From contig NZ_JAVAJF010000001.1 in assembly GCF_030718085.1 (NCBI RefSeq), positions 1,612,001 to 1,676,000 on the forward strand: DNA of 64,000 nt, in the 5' to 3' direction. Under the pieces are notes generated by a model that was not told the origin of the DNA, did no database searches, and saw nothing but the letters and a program-made list of their open reading frames with translations. This document shows positions 29,326-38,083 of the stretch, one piece after another. Positions within the stretch are counted from its first letter, which is position 1. The number at the start of each line of letters is the position of its first letter. Source of the DNA: Marinobacter sp. MDS2. GTDB taxonomy: Bacteria > Pseudomonadota > Gammaproteobacteria > Pseudomonadales > Oleiphilaceae. The position numbers and the translations under genes were made by a program.

Positions 29326-30780
29326 TTGAAACACGATTGTCATTACCACCCGGGTGACCCCGCAAAATGGCACTGCAGCGAATGCCAGATACACTACTGC
29401 AGCCGCTGCATGCCCGATGCCGATACCCGCCAGCGCCAAGGTCTGTGCCCGAAATGCAGCAAGGCCATGCGCTATTTGGGGGCCGCCACCGAAGTGGTGC
29501 CCTTCTGGCAAAGAATTGGCGCCTTCTTCCGCTACCCGTTCCATAGTGACCCATTGATCGTGATTGCCATCTGCACGCTGGTGCCGGTTGTTGCGCCGGC
29601 AAATCTCATCGGGTTGATCATTTGGGTGGTTTTGGCGCTGGCGTTGTTCAAGTACACCTACGCGGTCATCAATCGAACAGCCGAAGGGCACTTGAAGCCC
29701 CCTCCGGTGTCGGAAGCGTTTTCAGGCAGTGGCTTCAACATCGTGATTCTTCAGCTGCTGGTGTTTGTGTTGATGGGGGCCTTGGTAGCCGCCGCTGCCA
29801 TGCTCGGCGGCTCTATTTTGATGATGCTGGCCATCGCCTTTGTGGTGCTGGGCTTACCCGCCAGCATTATGGTTCTGGCCATGGAACGCTCGGTTGGCGC
29901 GGCAGTAAACCCACTCAACCTCGCCGTGCTTATTTCCCGCATCGGCACGCCGTATTTCTTGCTGTACGGATACTTGATCCTGCTGACACTGGCCTCGGGT
30001 GCCGCTCAGGATTTTGCGGTGACTCACTTTCCCTTATGGGTGGCGCAGCCTTTAGCAGGCTTTTTAAACAGTACATTCACGCTGATTCTTTTCCACATGC
30101 TGGGCTACCTGCTGTTTCAATATCAGGAAGAGCTGGGCTTTGCGTCGGATATTCAGGATGAAGACGATCTGGCCGGCCGCCAGCACCGGGACCGTTCCAG
30201 CCGACTGGATGCGGATTTGGATATGAACATCAAAGATGGCAACTACGACCGTGCGCAGGCGATCCTCAAGGACGCGCTCAAGAAAGACCGGAACGATCCG
30301 CGCCGGCTGGAGCAGCTTTACCTGCTACTTACGGCTCGCAACGATGTGTCAGAGTTGTACCGGTATCATCCGAGATTGATGGCCTGGCTGGCCGGGCGTA
30401 ACGATGGTGACGCGCTGAACGAGCTGATCAGATCACTGCAGACGCTGGAACCCAACTTTCAGGTGGACGATGCAGAACTTGCCTTGAGCTGCGCCACCGC
30501 CCTTTACCACAGGCAACATTTCAAACCGGCGCTTCGGCTACTGCAGGATTTCCACAAGCGCTTTCCGGACAGTGAACAATTGGCTCCGGCCTATCTGCTG
30601 GCAGCCCAGGTACTGGCGAACGGGCTCCAGCAGTGGGAAAAAGCGGGCGCGTTTGTTACCTATGTTCAGAAACGCTGTAACGGTCATCCGGCCCATCAGC
30701 ACATTGATGTCTGGTTAGAGCAGGTGAATAACCGGGAGCCACTGAAAGGCCCGAAAGCGAGTTTCGAGATCGCCGAATAG
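29326..30780 (+). CDS. Zinc-finger membrane protein with C-terminal helical repeats
   Basis: The 484-residue product starts at TTG (29326); an in-frame stop at 29305 rules out a longer form, and CAGGA precedes it. The N-terminus holds a B-box-like zinc finger with C/H residues spaced as CHYHPGD...CSECQIHYCSRCM...CPKC. It continues with roughly five membrane segments in the DUF4013-like style (about 85-275) and a soluble C-terminal half of TPR-like helices (about 300-480). The function is unknown. Such proteins often scaffold other membrane proteins. It is convergent with a rhomboid protease gene that also has a C-terminal helical-repeat region, which hints at a shared process (inference). Confidence 0.75.
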   Translation: MKHDCHYHPGDPAKWHCSECQIHYCSRCMPDADTRQRQGLCPKCSKAMRYLGAATEVVPFWQRIGAFFRYPFHSDPLIVIAICTLVPVVAPANLIGLIIWVVLALALFKYTYAVINRTAEGHLKPPPVSEAFSGSGFNIVILQLLVFVLMGALVAAAAMLGGSILMMLAIAFVVLGLPASIMVLAMERSVGAAVNPLNLAVLISRIGTPYFLLYGYLILLTLASGAAQDFAVTHFPLWVAQPLAGFLNSTFTLILFHMLGYLLFQYQEELGFASDIQDEDDLAGRQHRDRSSRLDADLDMNIKDGNYDRAQAILKDALKKDRNDPRRLEQLYLLLTARNDVSELYRYHPRLMAWLAGRNDGDALNELIRSLQTLEPNFQVDDAELALSCATALYHRQHFKPALRLLQDFHKRFPDSEQLAPAYLLAAQVLANGLQQWEKAGAFVTYVQKRCNGHPAHQHIDVWLEQVNNREPLKGPKASFEIAE

Positions 30781-30804
30781 CAACACGTGCAGGGGGCCTG
30801 GCGC

Positions 30805-32256
30805 TCAGTTCAGGCCCTTCAGTAGCTGACGGTAGTGCCGGGCTTTCGGCTCCATCTGCAACTTATCATACTCGCTCACCAACAGTTGGCAGGCCTCATA
30901 CACCATTTCCGGTTCGGCCCGCGTGCGCATCCGTTCAAACGCTTTCTCGGCGGCTTTCAGATCGCTGTTCTTCAAGCTGGCAAACAACACCCGGTTGTGG
31001 TCTTCTCCGGCCAACGGATGATGGGCTTCGCCCTTGCTGAGGTACTCCTGCCAAACCGACACCAGTTGTTCCGGCTGACGGCGGGCCAAAGCATCCGACA
31101 TCAACTCGGTGGTTCGGTCTCGGTAAGCCGGCAGGTCGGGCCGCAGCTTGGCAAGCTGATACAGATGTTCCAGCAGGATTGAACGCTCAGGATAATGCTC
31201 TCTGAGCGCCTCGAACTGGCGCCGGGCCTGGTCAAACTCCATCCGCCCCAGACTCGCCATCGCCTGGGCATAACCCGCCGTAAACCGGGCATCCTGTTCA
31301 TCGGGCTCTGGCTCATAGAACTCTTCTTTCACCTGCAACCAGCTTTTACCCAGCAGCCACACCAAGCCTGCGCCGGCTATCAGTCCGCCCGCGTGGGCCA
31401 TGTAAGCGACACCGGTGGCACCGGCGAACCAGTAATCGTAAATTTCCTTGCCCAGCCACACCGGCAACATGGCAATGGCCGGCGCGCGGAAGTAGTTGAA
31501 GTAGACGCCCAGAAAATAGAAGAACCGGATCTTCTGCAGGCCGTAAATGGCCACGTACATACCCATCAAGCCAGAAATGGAGCCCGATGCGCCCACCAGC
31601 GGGATCTGGCTGCCGGCGGAAAACGCAGTAAACACCAAGCCCGATAAAGCACCGCACACCAAATACGCCACCAGAAACCGCCCCGGCCCCAAGGCTCTCT
31701 CGACCGTGAACCCCAGCAGGAACAGGAACAACAGATTACCAATAATGTGCCCCCAGCCACCGTGCAGAAACTGGTAGCTGATGAGGGTATAAAGCGACAG
31801 TTCGGCGGGTACCAAACCCAGCTGAAACGCACTCATCTGACTGATCCACTGGTCTTCTATCGCCGTGCGCTGCTCTACCCATAACCGGCGTTCGGCGGGT
31901 GCCCAGATGATGTCGGTGTTGTCTTGCAGGTATTGGTAGTACTCCCGGTCCATCAATAAGGTAACCGCTTGCCAGAGCTGATTGTTTTGCTCCTGAAGCT
32001 GTTGGAAGTCCTGCAGTTCCAACACGCTCTTCTGATCACCTTCGAAGCGGATTTCCCGTTGCAGATAGTCTTCATAGGCCGGCGCTTCCAGCGCAAGCAA
32101 GCCGCTCTCGATGTATTGCTCCAGCGCGTACTCCAGCTTCTGGTCGTCGCCGCCCTGATAAAAAAGGAACACCAGCAAGCAGGCCATGATCAGGCTTAGC
32201 GTTACCCACGGTGGGCGTTTCCAGTTAACGGCGTTCTCGGCGGGGATAATCAACAT
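30805..32256 (-). CDS. Rhomboid-family intramembrane serine protease with helical-repeat tail
   Basis: The 483-residue protein contains a rhomboid core: HGGWGHIIGNLLFL near residue 165, catalytic Ser224 in GASG and His288 in YMAHAGG. Before it there is one membrane segment and a loop of about 110 residues; after it comes a cytoplasmic-like region of about 170 residues with TPR-like helices. This is much larger than GlpG (276 residues). Rhomboids cut membrane-spanning substrates within the bilayer. Substrate unknown. A second rhomboid gene lies at 55291. Confidence 0.9.
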   Translation of the reverse strand: MLIIPAENAVNWKRPPWVTLSLIMACLLVFLFYQGGDDQKLEYALEQYIESGLLALEAPAYEDYLQREIRFEGDQKSVLELQDFQQLQEQNNQLWQAVTLLMDREYYQYLQDNTDIIWAPAERRLWVEQRTAIEDQWISQMSAFQLGLVPAELSLYTLISYQFLHGGWGHIIGNLLFLFLLGFTVERALGPGRFLVAYLVCGALSGLVFTAFSAGSQIPLVGASGSISGLMGMYVAIYGLQKIRFFYFLGVYFNYFRAPAIAMLPVWLGKEIYDYWFAGATGVAYMAHAGGLIAGAGLVWLLGKSWLQVKEEFYEPEPDEQDARFTAGYAQAMASLGRMEFDQARRQFEALREHYPERSILLEHLYQLAKLRPDLPAYRDRTTELMSDALARRQPEQLVSVWQEYLSKGEAHHPLAGEDHNRVLFASLKNSDLKAAEKAFERMRTRAEPEMVYEACQLLVSEYDKLQMEPKARHYRQLLKGLN

Positions 32257-32413
32257 AGGCGGTCACTATTCATCACAATCGGTCCTTGATAGGCTGTTTT
32301 TTTACCACAGCGGTGCCTTATTTTCGCGGTGTAATGTCATCAGGCGGTCATACAAGCACCCTTCAATGGGTAGCCGTACCCGCGGATCTTGTATCGACTA
32401 TTCGCCAATTGCT

Positions 32414-32451
32414 GTTATTGCTCTATAACTAAATAGTACCTGAGCAATAAC
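32414..32451. promoter_or_regulatory. Perfect 10-bp inverted repeat upstream of the OmpA-domain gene
   Basis: GTTATTGCTC (32414-32423) and GAGCAATAAC (32442-32451) are exact reverse complements with an 18-base AT-rich centre, ending 36 bases before the start codon at 32488. This could be a regulator binding site or a leader stem. It is not a terminator, as no T-tract follows. Confidence 0.5.
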
Positions 32452-32487
32452 AAAAAGAACCTGACTTTGATTGCAAGGATACTGCAG

Positions 32488-32928
32488 ATGACGACTCTCG
32501 TTTTAGACAACCCTGAAATGCTGGCTCAAGCCGCGCTGCTTTCCGGATTTAACGCAGCCCAGCAGTGTCAGGAGGCAAGTCGCCCTCACCGCACTCGCTT
32601 TCATTACGGTTTCAACAAGCACACGCTGGATGAGGCAGATACCGAGATTCTCAAACAGCACGCTGCCTATCTGAAGCGCCACCCAGGCACGCGGGTAAAA
32701 ATTCACGGTCACTCCGACAATTTTGGCTCTGGCGACTACAACCAGTTTCTGGCCCGCCTGAGAGCCCACTCCGTGGCGAGATTGCTAACACAGGAAGGGG
32801 TTTCCCCGTCGGCCATGATCATGGCGACCTGGGGTGCTGACCGGCCTCTGGCACGACCCGAGGACCGCGCTGCCAATCGCAGGGTTGAGTTGGAGTATCT
32901 GTCTATGGACATCGCTCAGGCGCTTTAA
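32488..32928 (+). CDS. Free-standing OmpA-like domain protein without signal peptide
   Basis: The 146-residue protein is essentially one OmpA-type peptidoglycan-binding domain (FHYGFNKHTLDEADTEIL, KIHGHSDNFGSGDYNQFLARLRAHSV, GADRPLARPEDRAANRRVEL). No signal peptide, lipobox or membrane segment is seen, so its location is puzzling. I start it at the ATG at 32488 with AAGGAT eight bases ahead; an in-frame TTG at 32467 adds seven residues and gives no signal peptide either. Close relatives in this class usually sit behind an export signal. A terminator follows. Confidence 0.8.
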   Translation: MTTLVLDNPEMLAQAALLSGFNAAQQCQEASRPHRTRFHYGFNKHTLDEADTEILKQHAAYLKRHPGTRVKIHGHSDNFGSGDYNQFLARLRAHSVARLLTQEGVSPSAMIMATWGADRPLARPEDRAANRRVELEYLSMDIAQAL

Positions 32929-32955
32929 CGCCTGAAATTAACCTTCACAGATACA

Positions 32956-32984
32956 AAAACGGGGCCTGACAGCGGCCCCGTTTT
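32956..32984 (+). terminator. Rho-independent terminator after the OmpA-domain gene
   Basis: An 11-base stem (32956-32966 with 32974-32984), loop of seven, ending in TTTTCATTTT. It is also flanked by an A-run upstream, so it may work for the convergent MAPEG gene. Confidence 0.88.
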
Positions 32985-32999
32985 CATTTTGCCCGGTTT

Positions 33000-33401
33000 T
33001 TAACCGTAGACCGTGCCCACGTTCCACAGCAGTAAAATCGCCGCGATCAGAATCGACAGCCAGGTCAGTACCATTCCGAACAATCGGGCCATGTGGGTTC
33101 TGCCCTTTCCTTTGATCATGCCGAAGGCATGCAGGATTCGCCCTACCACCAACGCCATTCCGGCCCAGTAAATCCAGGTTGATGACACGCCGTTCAATTC
33201 GGCAATGGCCAACATGATCAATCCGAGCGGAGCGTACTCCACCAGATTCGCGTGAGCTCTCACGGTGGCCTGGAATACGGGGTCGTCGTTTACCCCCATA
33301 CCAATCTGATACTTCAAGCGGAATCTGACCGCCAGCACGGACAGAACCAACAATAAAATGCCTAAGACCGCAGCAAAGACAGCCGTAACGGGTATGATCA
33401 T
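33000..33401 (-). CDS. MAPEG family membrane protein
   Basis: The 133-residue protein has four predicted membrane helices and the family run RAHANLVEYAPLGLIMLAIAELNG together with GRILHAFGM. MAPEG proteins (glutathione transferase-related) include bacterial YecN-like members of unknown substrate. Its start lies one base after the stop of the small GlsB-type gene, so the two are cotranscribed. Confidence 0.88.
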   Translation of the reverse strand: MIIPVTAVFAAVLGILLLVLSVLAVRFRLKYQIGMGVNDDPVFQATVRAHANLVEYAPLGLIMLAIAELNGVSSTWIYWAGMALVVGRILHAFGMIKGKGRTHMARLFGMVLTWLSILIAAILLLWNVGTVYG

Positions 33402-33402
33402 G

Positions 33403-33645
33403 TCAGCCCTGCTTTATCTTGTTGACAACAGCGAGTAAAAGCACCGCACCGGCCGTCGCTGTCACCAGCTCGCCAACCATACTTTTCACCGCAAGCCCGA
33501 GCAGGCCGAAAACCACCCCGCCAATAACCGAACCCACTATACCAATACCAATGTTGGCGAGTACGCCAAAACCTTTACCTTTCATGATCAAACCGGCCAG
33601 CCAGCCAGCAAGACCACCAATAATCAGAAACCAGATCAGACTCAT
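33403..33645 (-). CDS. GlsB/YeaQ/YmgE family small membrane protein
   Basis: The 80-residue protein has three hydrophobic helices rich in Gly, including the family pattern GGLAGWLAGLIMKGKGFG and GIGIVGSVIGGVVFG. Members are often called transglycosylase-associated or stress-induced envelope proteins; no activity is established. AGGAG precedes the ATG. It leads the MAPEG gene. Confidence 0.88.
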   Translation of the reverse strand: MSLIWFLIIGGLAGWLAGLIMKGKGFGVLANIGIGIVGSVIGGVVFGLLGLAVKSMVGELVTATAGAVLLLAVVNKIKQG

Positions 33646-33714
33646 CTAGCGGTTCTCCTGTCGTTTAGTCGTTCAACCGTATGTGCCAAAGACTGCCCTG
33701 TTTATTGAGGCGGT

Positions 33715-34434
33715 TCAAGCAGTTCCGGAAGTGCCCGACAACTCGTCTACGGCCTCGGCCATTTGCTTATGACAACGTTCCATCAGGTCGTTGACATCCG
33801 CGTTGGTTAAACCTGCCGTTTCAATGGGTGGCAGTATGCGGACCGGCACTGCGCCGCGGCGGCCCAGCAAACCTTCGGTTTTGCCGTGGTAGTTGGCTAC
33901 GCACACCATGGTGATTGGCGCACCCGCGGCAATGGCCATGTGAAACGCGCCTTTTTTAAAGCGCCCGAGCCCCTGCCCCCGGCTTCGGGTGCCTTCGGCA
34001 AACACCCAGATGCTTTTACGGTCTTTGTTAATGGCATCACTGGTGGCTTTCATGATGGCCACGGCTTTGTGGGACTGGCTTCGGTTAAGAATGATGTTGT
34101 CTCCTAACCAGAATACCTGGCCGAAAAACGGAATCCACAACAATGCAGACTTACCCACGGCAACGGTCCGCGGCGGCAGCAGATCACCCACCACCATCAA
34201 ATCGTCGTTTTCCTGATGATTTGCCACAATCACGGTAGGCCGGTCTTGCGGCATGTTCTCGGCGCCATACAAAGGACGCTCCATGCCCAGCAGCCGCCGA
34301 CAAAAACGAGCAATGAACCCGGCTAACAAACGGTTGTTGTCCGGGTTAAAAGGACGTGCCAGATACAGCACCAATGAAAATAAACAGATAACGGCAACCG
34401 ACAACCATGCCAGTATTTTTCGTACGACACCCAT
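33715..34434 (-). CDS. 1-acyl-sn-glycerol-3-phosphate acyltransferase (PlsC family)
   Basis: The protein acylates lysophosphatidate or a related lysophospholipid at the inner membrane. It has an N-terminal membrane segment, the catalytic HX4D motif in NHQENDD, and FAEGTRSRGQGLGRFKKGAF as the glycerol-phosphate binding motif, then the PITMVCV-like motif. I start it at the ATG at 34434 (239 residues); a longer frame to 34470 adds 12 unlikely residues. It lies downstream of the sortase gene on the same strand, 48 bases away, and could be part of that transcript. Confidence 0.88.
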   Translation of the reverse strand: MGVVRKILAWLSVAVICLFSLVLYLARPFNPDNNRLLAGFIARFCRRLLGMERPLYGAENMPQDRPTVIVANHQENDDLMVVGDLLPPRTVAVGKSALLWIPFFGQVFWLGDNIILNRSQSHKAVAIMKATSDAINKDRKSIWVFAEGTRSRGQGLGRFKKGAFHMAIAAGAPITMVCVANYHGKTEGLLGRRGAVPVRILPPIETAGLTNADVNDLMERCHKQMAEAVDELSGTSGTA

Positions 34435-34482
34435 ACTGTGTTTCCGGATCTCAAAAATTTTGGCGTACAAGTGTACGCCAAA

Positions 34483-35064
34483 TTATAAAGTCGCAACAGT
34501 ATTGTTTGGCCCCTTTCGAGGCGTGGGGCGCGCCTGTACAACGTAGCGCAAGGGCCCTCTGGCATCCAGGGTTTCAAAGGGATAACAGGTAATTAACAGC
34601 ACCGAGTCCGCGGCAAGCTGGTGGGTATCTATCGTCTCCGTACGACTGTCTACAATGCTCACATCGGTGACCTCATACTGCCGCCACTGCCGGTTCTGGT
34701 TTTGCACTCGCAGCTGAAAGCCGGGTTGGATATTTTGCAAATGACGGAAATGGGTATCGCGATGGCCAGCCAGAACCAGCGGGCCACGCTCACCGCCAAA
34801 CACCCGCCCCGGGCCGAAGGCCAGGCTTTCGCCGTGGCCGCCCTCCAGCACAATCATCGATACACCCAGCTCGGGCAATTCCAGCTTTGCCACCGGCCAG
34901 GTATCGGCCCACGGCCAGGGCCGCTGCTCTGTTTTTTGGGCCTGGCTGTCTGACCACGCTCTTTCCAACAGCTCCTGAGCAACCGCTGCCTTGAACGGTA
35001 TCCATAATCCGAACATCAGCACGATCAGCGAAGCGCTGGCCAACAGAACCAGAAAACGCGTCAT
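34483..35064 (-). CDS. Class GN sortase (proteobacterial dedicated sortase)
   Basis: Sortases are transpeptidases that cut a C-terminal sorting signal and join the protein to a new amine. The 193-residue product has an N-terminal membrane anchor, catalytic His101 in LAGHRDTHF, Cys160 in LITCYPF and Arg173 in GPLRYVV. This matches the Gram-negative class (TIGR03784). Its ATG overlaps the stop of the substrate gene. With the vWA substrate and the divergent two-component pair it forms a complete dedicated sortase system. The acceptor in a Gram-negative envelope is not known. Confidence 0.93.
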   Translation of the reverse strand: MTRFLVLLASASLIVLMFGLWIPFKAAVAQELLERAWSDSQAQKTEQRPWPWADTWPVAKLELPELGVSMIVLEGGHGESLAFGPGRVFGGERGPLVLAGHRDTHFRHLQNIQPGFQLRVQNQNRQWRQYEVTDVSIVDSRTETIDTHQLAADSVLLITCYPFETLDARGPLRYVVQARPTPRKGPNNTVATL

Positions 35065-37199
35065 GCGGGCACCCTCCGGCTCAGCAACAATGTGGCCAGT
35101 GCAAACATCAGCCCAAGCAACCCCAGGGCACTGAGCAGCGGCCAGAAAGTGGCCGTTTGCGGGTATCGCAACATGCCGGCCCCGCTACCCGCAGGCAACA
35201 AAGTCGGTAACTGCTCACTTTCAAGGTTCTCAGAAGCTGGCCGAACCGGTTGCTCCTCCACGGCAACGAAGCTGGTGAAAGGCGACATCACCCGGTGCGC
35301 CATCGAGAGCTTGATGATGCTGGATTCATTTGGAGATTCTCTCTTCAGATTGGCCGCATCCATCAGCTCATCAATCCGGCCTCTGGCCCAGTGCCGGTTC
35401 AAGCCGGTGGCCGGTGCCGCATGGCTCAAATCCAATCGTGTGCTCCATCGACGACCGCCCGGTAATGTGCCCGACACTTCCAGCTCACCGGCCGCCGGCA
35501 CGCCCGAAATCGTCTGCACCAAAGGCTGGCCACGGAAAAGATCTCCGGGCTTAGAGGGCACCGCATTCGGCGCGGTGCCTTGCGACGGCCAGCGCACCTC
35601 AATGTCGGTGAGCACGGGGGCCTCCATGGCGGAGAACAGCTTCTTCAACGCCTGATTCACCTCCCCGCTGTTGTGAATAGCGGTGTATTCTCCGCGGCCC
35701 CAACGAGCCGCCTCCCGCAGAAAGTGCATGTTCGGGGCCGAACCGATGCCTACTGTAAACAGGCGGCGGTCGTGCAAGCCGCGTCGAATCACTTCAAACA
35801 GCGCCGCTTCATTGCCCACGGCACCATCGGTAATAAACACCATTTGCTGCACCAACGCCTCTTCCGGGGCCTTATCCATACTCATCGCCAAGGCCAGCGC
35901 TCCAGCCATTTCGGTGCCACCGTCTGCCTGCAAGTTATGCACGTAATGGCGGGCCCGGGCCAGATAATGCCGCTCCGCTGGCACCGGTCGGGCAAACAGC
36001 GCCTGGGTCTGACTGTTGAACTGGATGACATTGAAATAGTCGCCCGGGCGCAGGGTATCGAGACCGCGCAGCAAAGCTTCCCGCGCTTGCACCATGGATT
36101 CACCCGCCATAGATCCGGAGGTATCGATCACGAATTGCAGTTCTCGGCGTAAAACCGGACCGGTGCTTTCCGGCGGCAACACCATCGCCATCAGAAAATT
36201 CTGCCCCTGCCACTGTTGGTGAAACACCGCCGCGGCCGGTTCCCGGCCTGCCAAGGCACGCCAGCGCACGACCACATCCTTGTTCATCAACACCCGATCA
36301 CCTTCGGGGGTCACGGTTGCCCGTGTACCGTCGATATTAGAGTGCAGGCTATGGCTCGGACTGGTGACTTCAGCCAGCGGAAACCCGCTTTCAATGTCCA
36401 GTGCAATGGTTGCCCTGTGGCTTTGCGGCGATACATCGTCTGCACGTACCGTGAACGGGCTGATCTCGTGGGCATCGGGCACCTGATCCGTCGGCATGGC
36501 CCAGCCAGACTGCCAGTGCTTCGGAGCATCGGCGATGGTTTCACCCGGCATGTAGCGCGGCGTTAACGTCGTGGGCAGTCGCAGCTCAAACTCGCCGTGC
36601 CGATAGCTGACCGGCTGTTGATAGCGAATGTCTATCTGGACCGTTTCACCCGGTGGAATGTTGGCAATTCGACTGGTGAACAAGTTCGGCCGCTGCTGCT
36701 CAACCGTTGCGGCCTGATGGCCTTCGGCTTTGGCGTTTTCGTAGGTTTTGCGGGCTTGCGCTTTCGGTTCGAGACGCCCGATAACCCGGCGCTCGCCCAC
36801 CGTCATCACCAAACCGTAGACCGTGGCCTTGTCCGGCAACGGAAACACAAACACGCCTTCTTGCCATTGATCGCTGGTGTTTTTAAAGCGTCTGATCAGC
36901 CGGGTTTGAGCCAGCAAGCCGGACACCTGCACCTTGAAGTCGCTGTCCAGAATCAACGCCGGCTGTTGCCAGGCGCTTTGCCCATTCATCAGGTACAGCT
37001 GCCCGGCTCCTTCTTCATTGCCTTCGCTGGCTTCGGCATACAACGGGTGCACAAACAGCATCATCAACACCGCCAGCCAGAGGCTGACACCTTCGGCAAT
37101 ACGCAGCCTTTTTCGGGCATCCAGTTTCGGGGTTAACCGGCGGGAGGTACTGAAACCGGCTCTGGCGGCCGGATTGGCAAACAGCGGTAGCAACATCAT
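35061..37199 (-). CDS. Marine proteobacterial sortase target protein with VIT and vWA domains
   Basis: The 712-residue exported protein is the single substrate of the neighbouring sortase (TIGR03788 type). It has a long N-region before a signal-peptide helix (VSLWLAVLMMLFVHPLYA), a VIT domain, a von Willebrand A domain with an intact MIDAS motif DTSGS at about 359-363, and a C-terminal sorting signal: YPQTA, a hydrophobic helix and the basic tail LLSRRVPA. The domain order resembles inter-alpha-trypsin inhibitor heavy chains. I chose the ATG at 37199 behind AAGGA; the frame is open to 37307, and an adjacent GTG at 37202 is also possible. The gene is coupled to the sortase gene. Confidence 0.92.
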   Translation of the reverse strand: MMLLPLFANPAARAGFSTSRRLTPKLDARKRLRIAEGVSLWLAVLMMLFVHPLYAEASEGNEEGAGQLYLMNGQSAWQQPALILDSDFKVQVSGLLAQTRLIRRFKNTSDQWQEGVFVFPLPDKATVYGLVMTVGERRVIGRLEPKAQARKTYENAKAEGHQAATVEQQRPNLFTSRIANIPPGETVQIDIRYQQPVSYRHGEFELRLPTTLTPRYMPGETIADAPKHWQSGWAMPTDQVPDAHEISPFTVRADDVSPQSHRATIALDIESGFPLAEVTSPSHSLHSNIDGTRATVTPEGDRVLMNKDVVVRWRALAGREPAAAVFHQQWQGQNFLMAMVLPPESTGPVLRRELQFVIDTSGSMAGESMVQAREALLRGLDTLRPGDYFNVIQFNSQTQALFARPVPAERHYLARARHYVHNLQADGGTEMAGALALAMSMDKAPEEALVQQMVFITDGAVGNEAALFEVIRRGLHDRRLFTVGIGSAPNMHFLREAARWGRGEYTAIHNSGEVNQALKKLFSAMEAPVLTDIEVRWPSQGTAPNAVPSKPGDLFRGQPLVQTISGVPAAGELEVSGTLPGGRRWSTRLDLSHAAPATGLNRHWARGRIDELMDAANLKRESPNESSIIKLSMAHRVMSPFTSFVAVEEQPVRPASENLESEQLPTLLPAGSGAGMLRYPQTATFWPLLSALGLLGLMFALATLLLSRRVPA

Positions 37200-37378
37200 C
37201 ACGTCATCCTTTTTGTGGCAGTGAGTGATGCCATTGCAACAGCCGGATACGACCTCGCCGTGGCAAAAGTGGGCAAACTGGCGGAAAACTATGATGAATT
37301 GTGGCAATCGCGCAGCCCTTACTTGAACCGGCCCTTGAGCATGCTTTAATGGGGCGACATATCGCTGAACGACGGGTT

Positions 37379-38080
37379 ATGAAAAAACACATTGCACTGA
37401 TAGAAGACGAACCAGGCATCCGCGACAACTACCGGGCCGCGTTCGAACGCCGGGGGTATCACGTTGCTACCTACGGCGACCGGCCCTCAGCCTGGCAGGT
37501 ACTGCGCCAACGGCTGCCTGACCTTGCCATCATTGACGTTGGGCTAGGCGACGAACCGGAAGGCGGTTTTGCTCTGTGTCAGGCACTGCGTGACCAATCC
37601 GCAACCCTGCCTATTATTTTTCTGACCGCCCGGGACAGCGACATCGACACGGTTCACGGCCTGCGCCTGGGTGCCGATGATTACGTCACCAAAGACATGA
37701 GTCTGGACCACTTGCTGGCTCGGATTACAGCTCTGCTTCGCCGTGCCGAAGCCTGGGCCGAAGCTCTGCAAAAACCCGATGAGCTGGTGCAGCGCGGTCG
37801 TATGGAAATGAATGTGGATCGCATGACGGTGAGCTGGGAACAGCAACCGGTTGACCTGACGGTGACCGAGTTCTGGATGCTGCACTCGCTGGTGCAACAC
37901 CCTGGCCACGTTCGAAGCCGCGAACAATTGATGGAAGCCGCCAGCACAGTGCTCGACGACAACACCGTGACTTCTCACATCAAACGCATCCGCCGCAAAT
38001 TCGTGCAACTGGATGCCAGCTTTGACGGCATTCAAACCGCCTACGGCATGGGGTATCGGTGGAACGCTCGTGAGGTCTGA
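37379..38080 (+). CDS. Dedicated sortase-system response regulator
   Basis: This 234-residue OmpR-type regulator has a receiver domain (IEDEPG, phosphoacceptor Asp53 in LAIIDVGLGDEPEGG, Lys in VTKDM) and a winged-helix DNA-binding domain (LTVTEFWMLHSLVQHPGHVRSREQLMEAA...VTSHIKRIRRKF). It matches the regulator class found only beside proteobacterial sortases (TIGR03787). It is divergent from the sortase-target operon across about 180 bases, the likely site of regulation. I start it at ATG 37379; the frame is open upstream. It is followed three bases later by its kinase. Confidence 0.93.
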   Translation: MKKHIALIEDEPGIRDNYRAAFERRGYHVATYGDRPSAWQVLRQRLPDLAIIDVGLGDEPEGGFALCQALRDQSATLPIIFLTARDSDIDTVHGLRLGADDYVTKDMSLDHLLARITALLRRAEAWAEALQKPDELVQRGRMEMNVDRMTVSWEQQPVDLTVTEFWMLHSLVQHPGHVRSREQLMEAASTVLDDNTVTSHIKRIRRKFVQLDASFDGIQTAYGMGYRWNAREV

Positions 38081-38083
38081 GTC

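Noticed and set aside
30794-30817. GGGCCTG/CAGGCCC stem between convergent genes as a terminator
   Set aside because: Only seven pairs, a ten-base loop containing a stop codon, and no T-tract.
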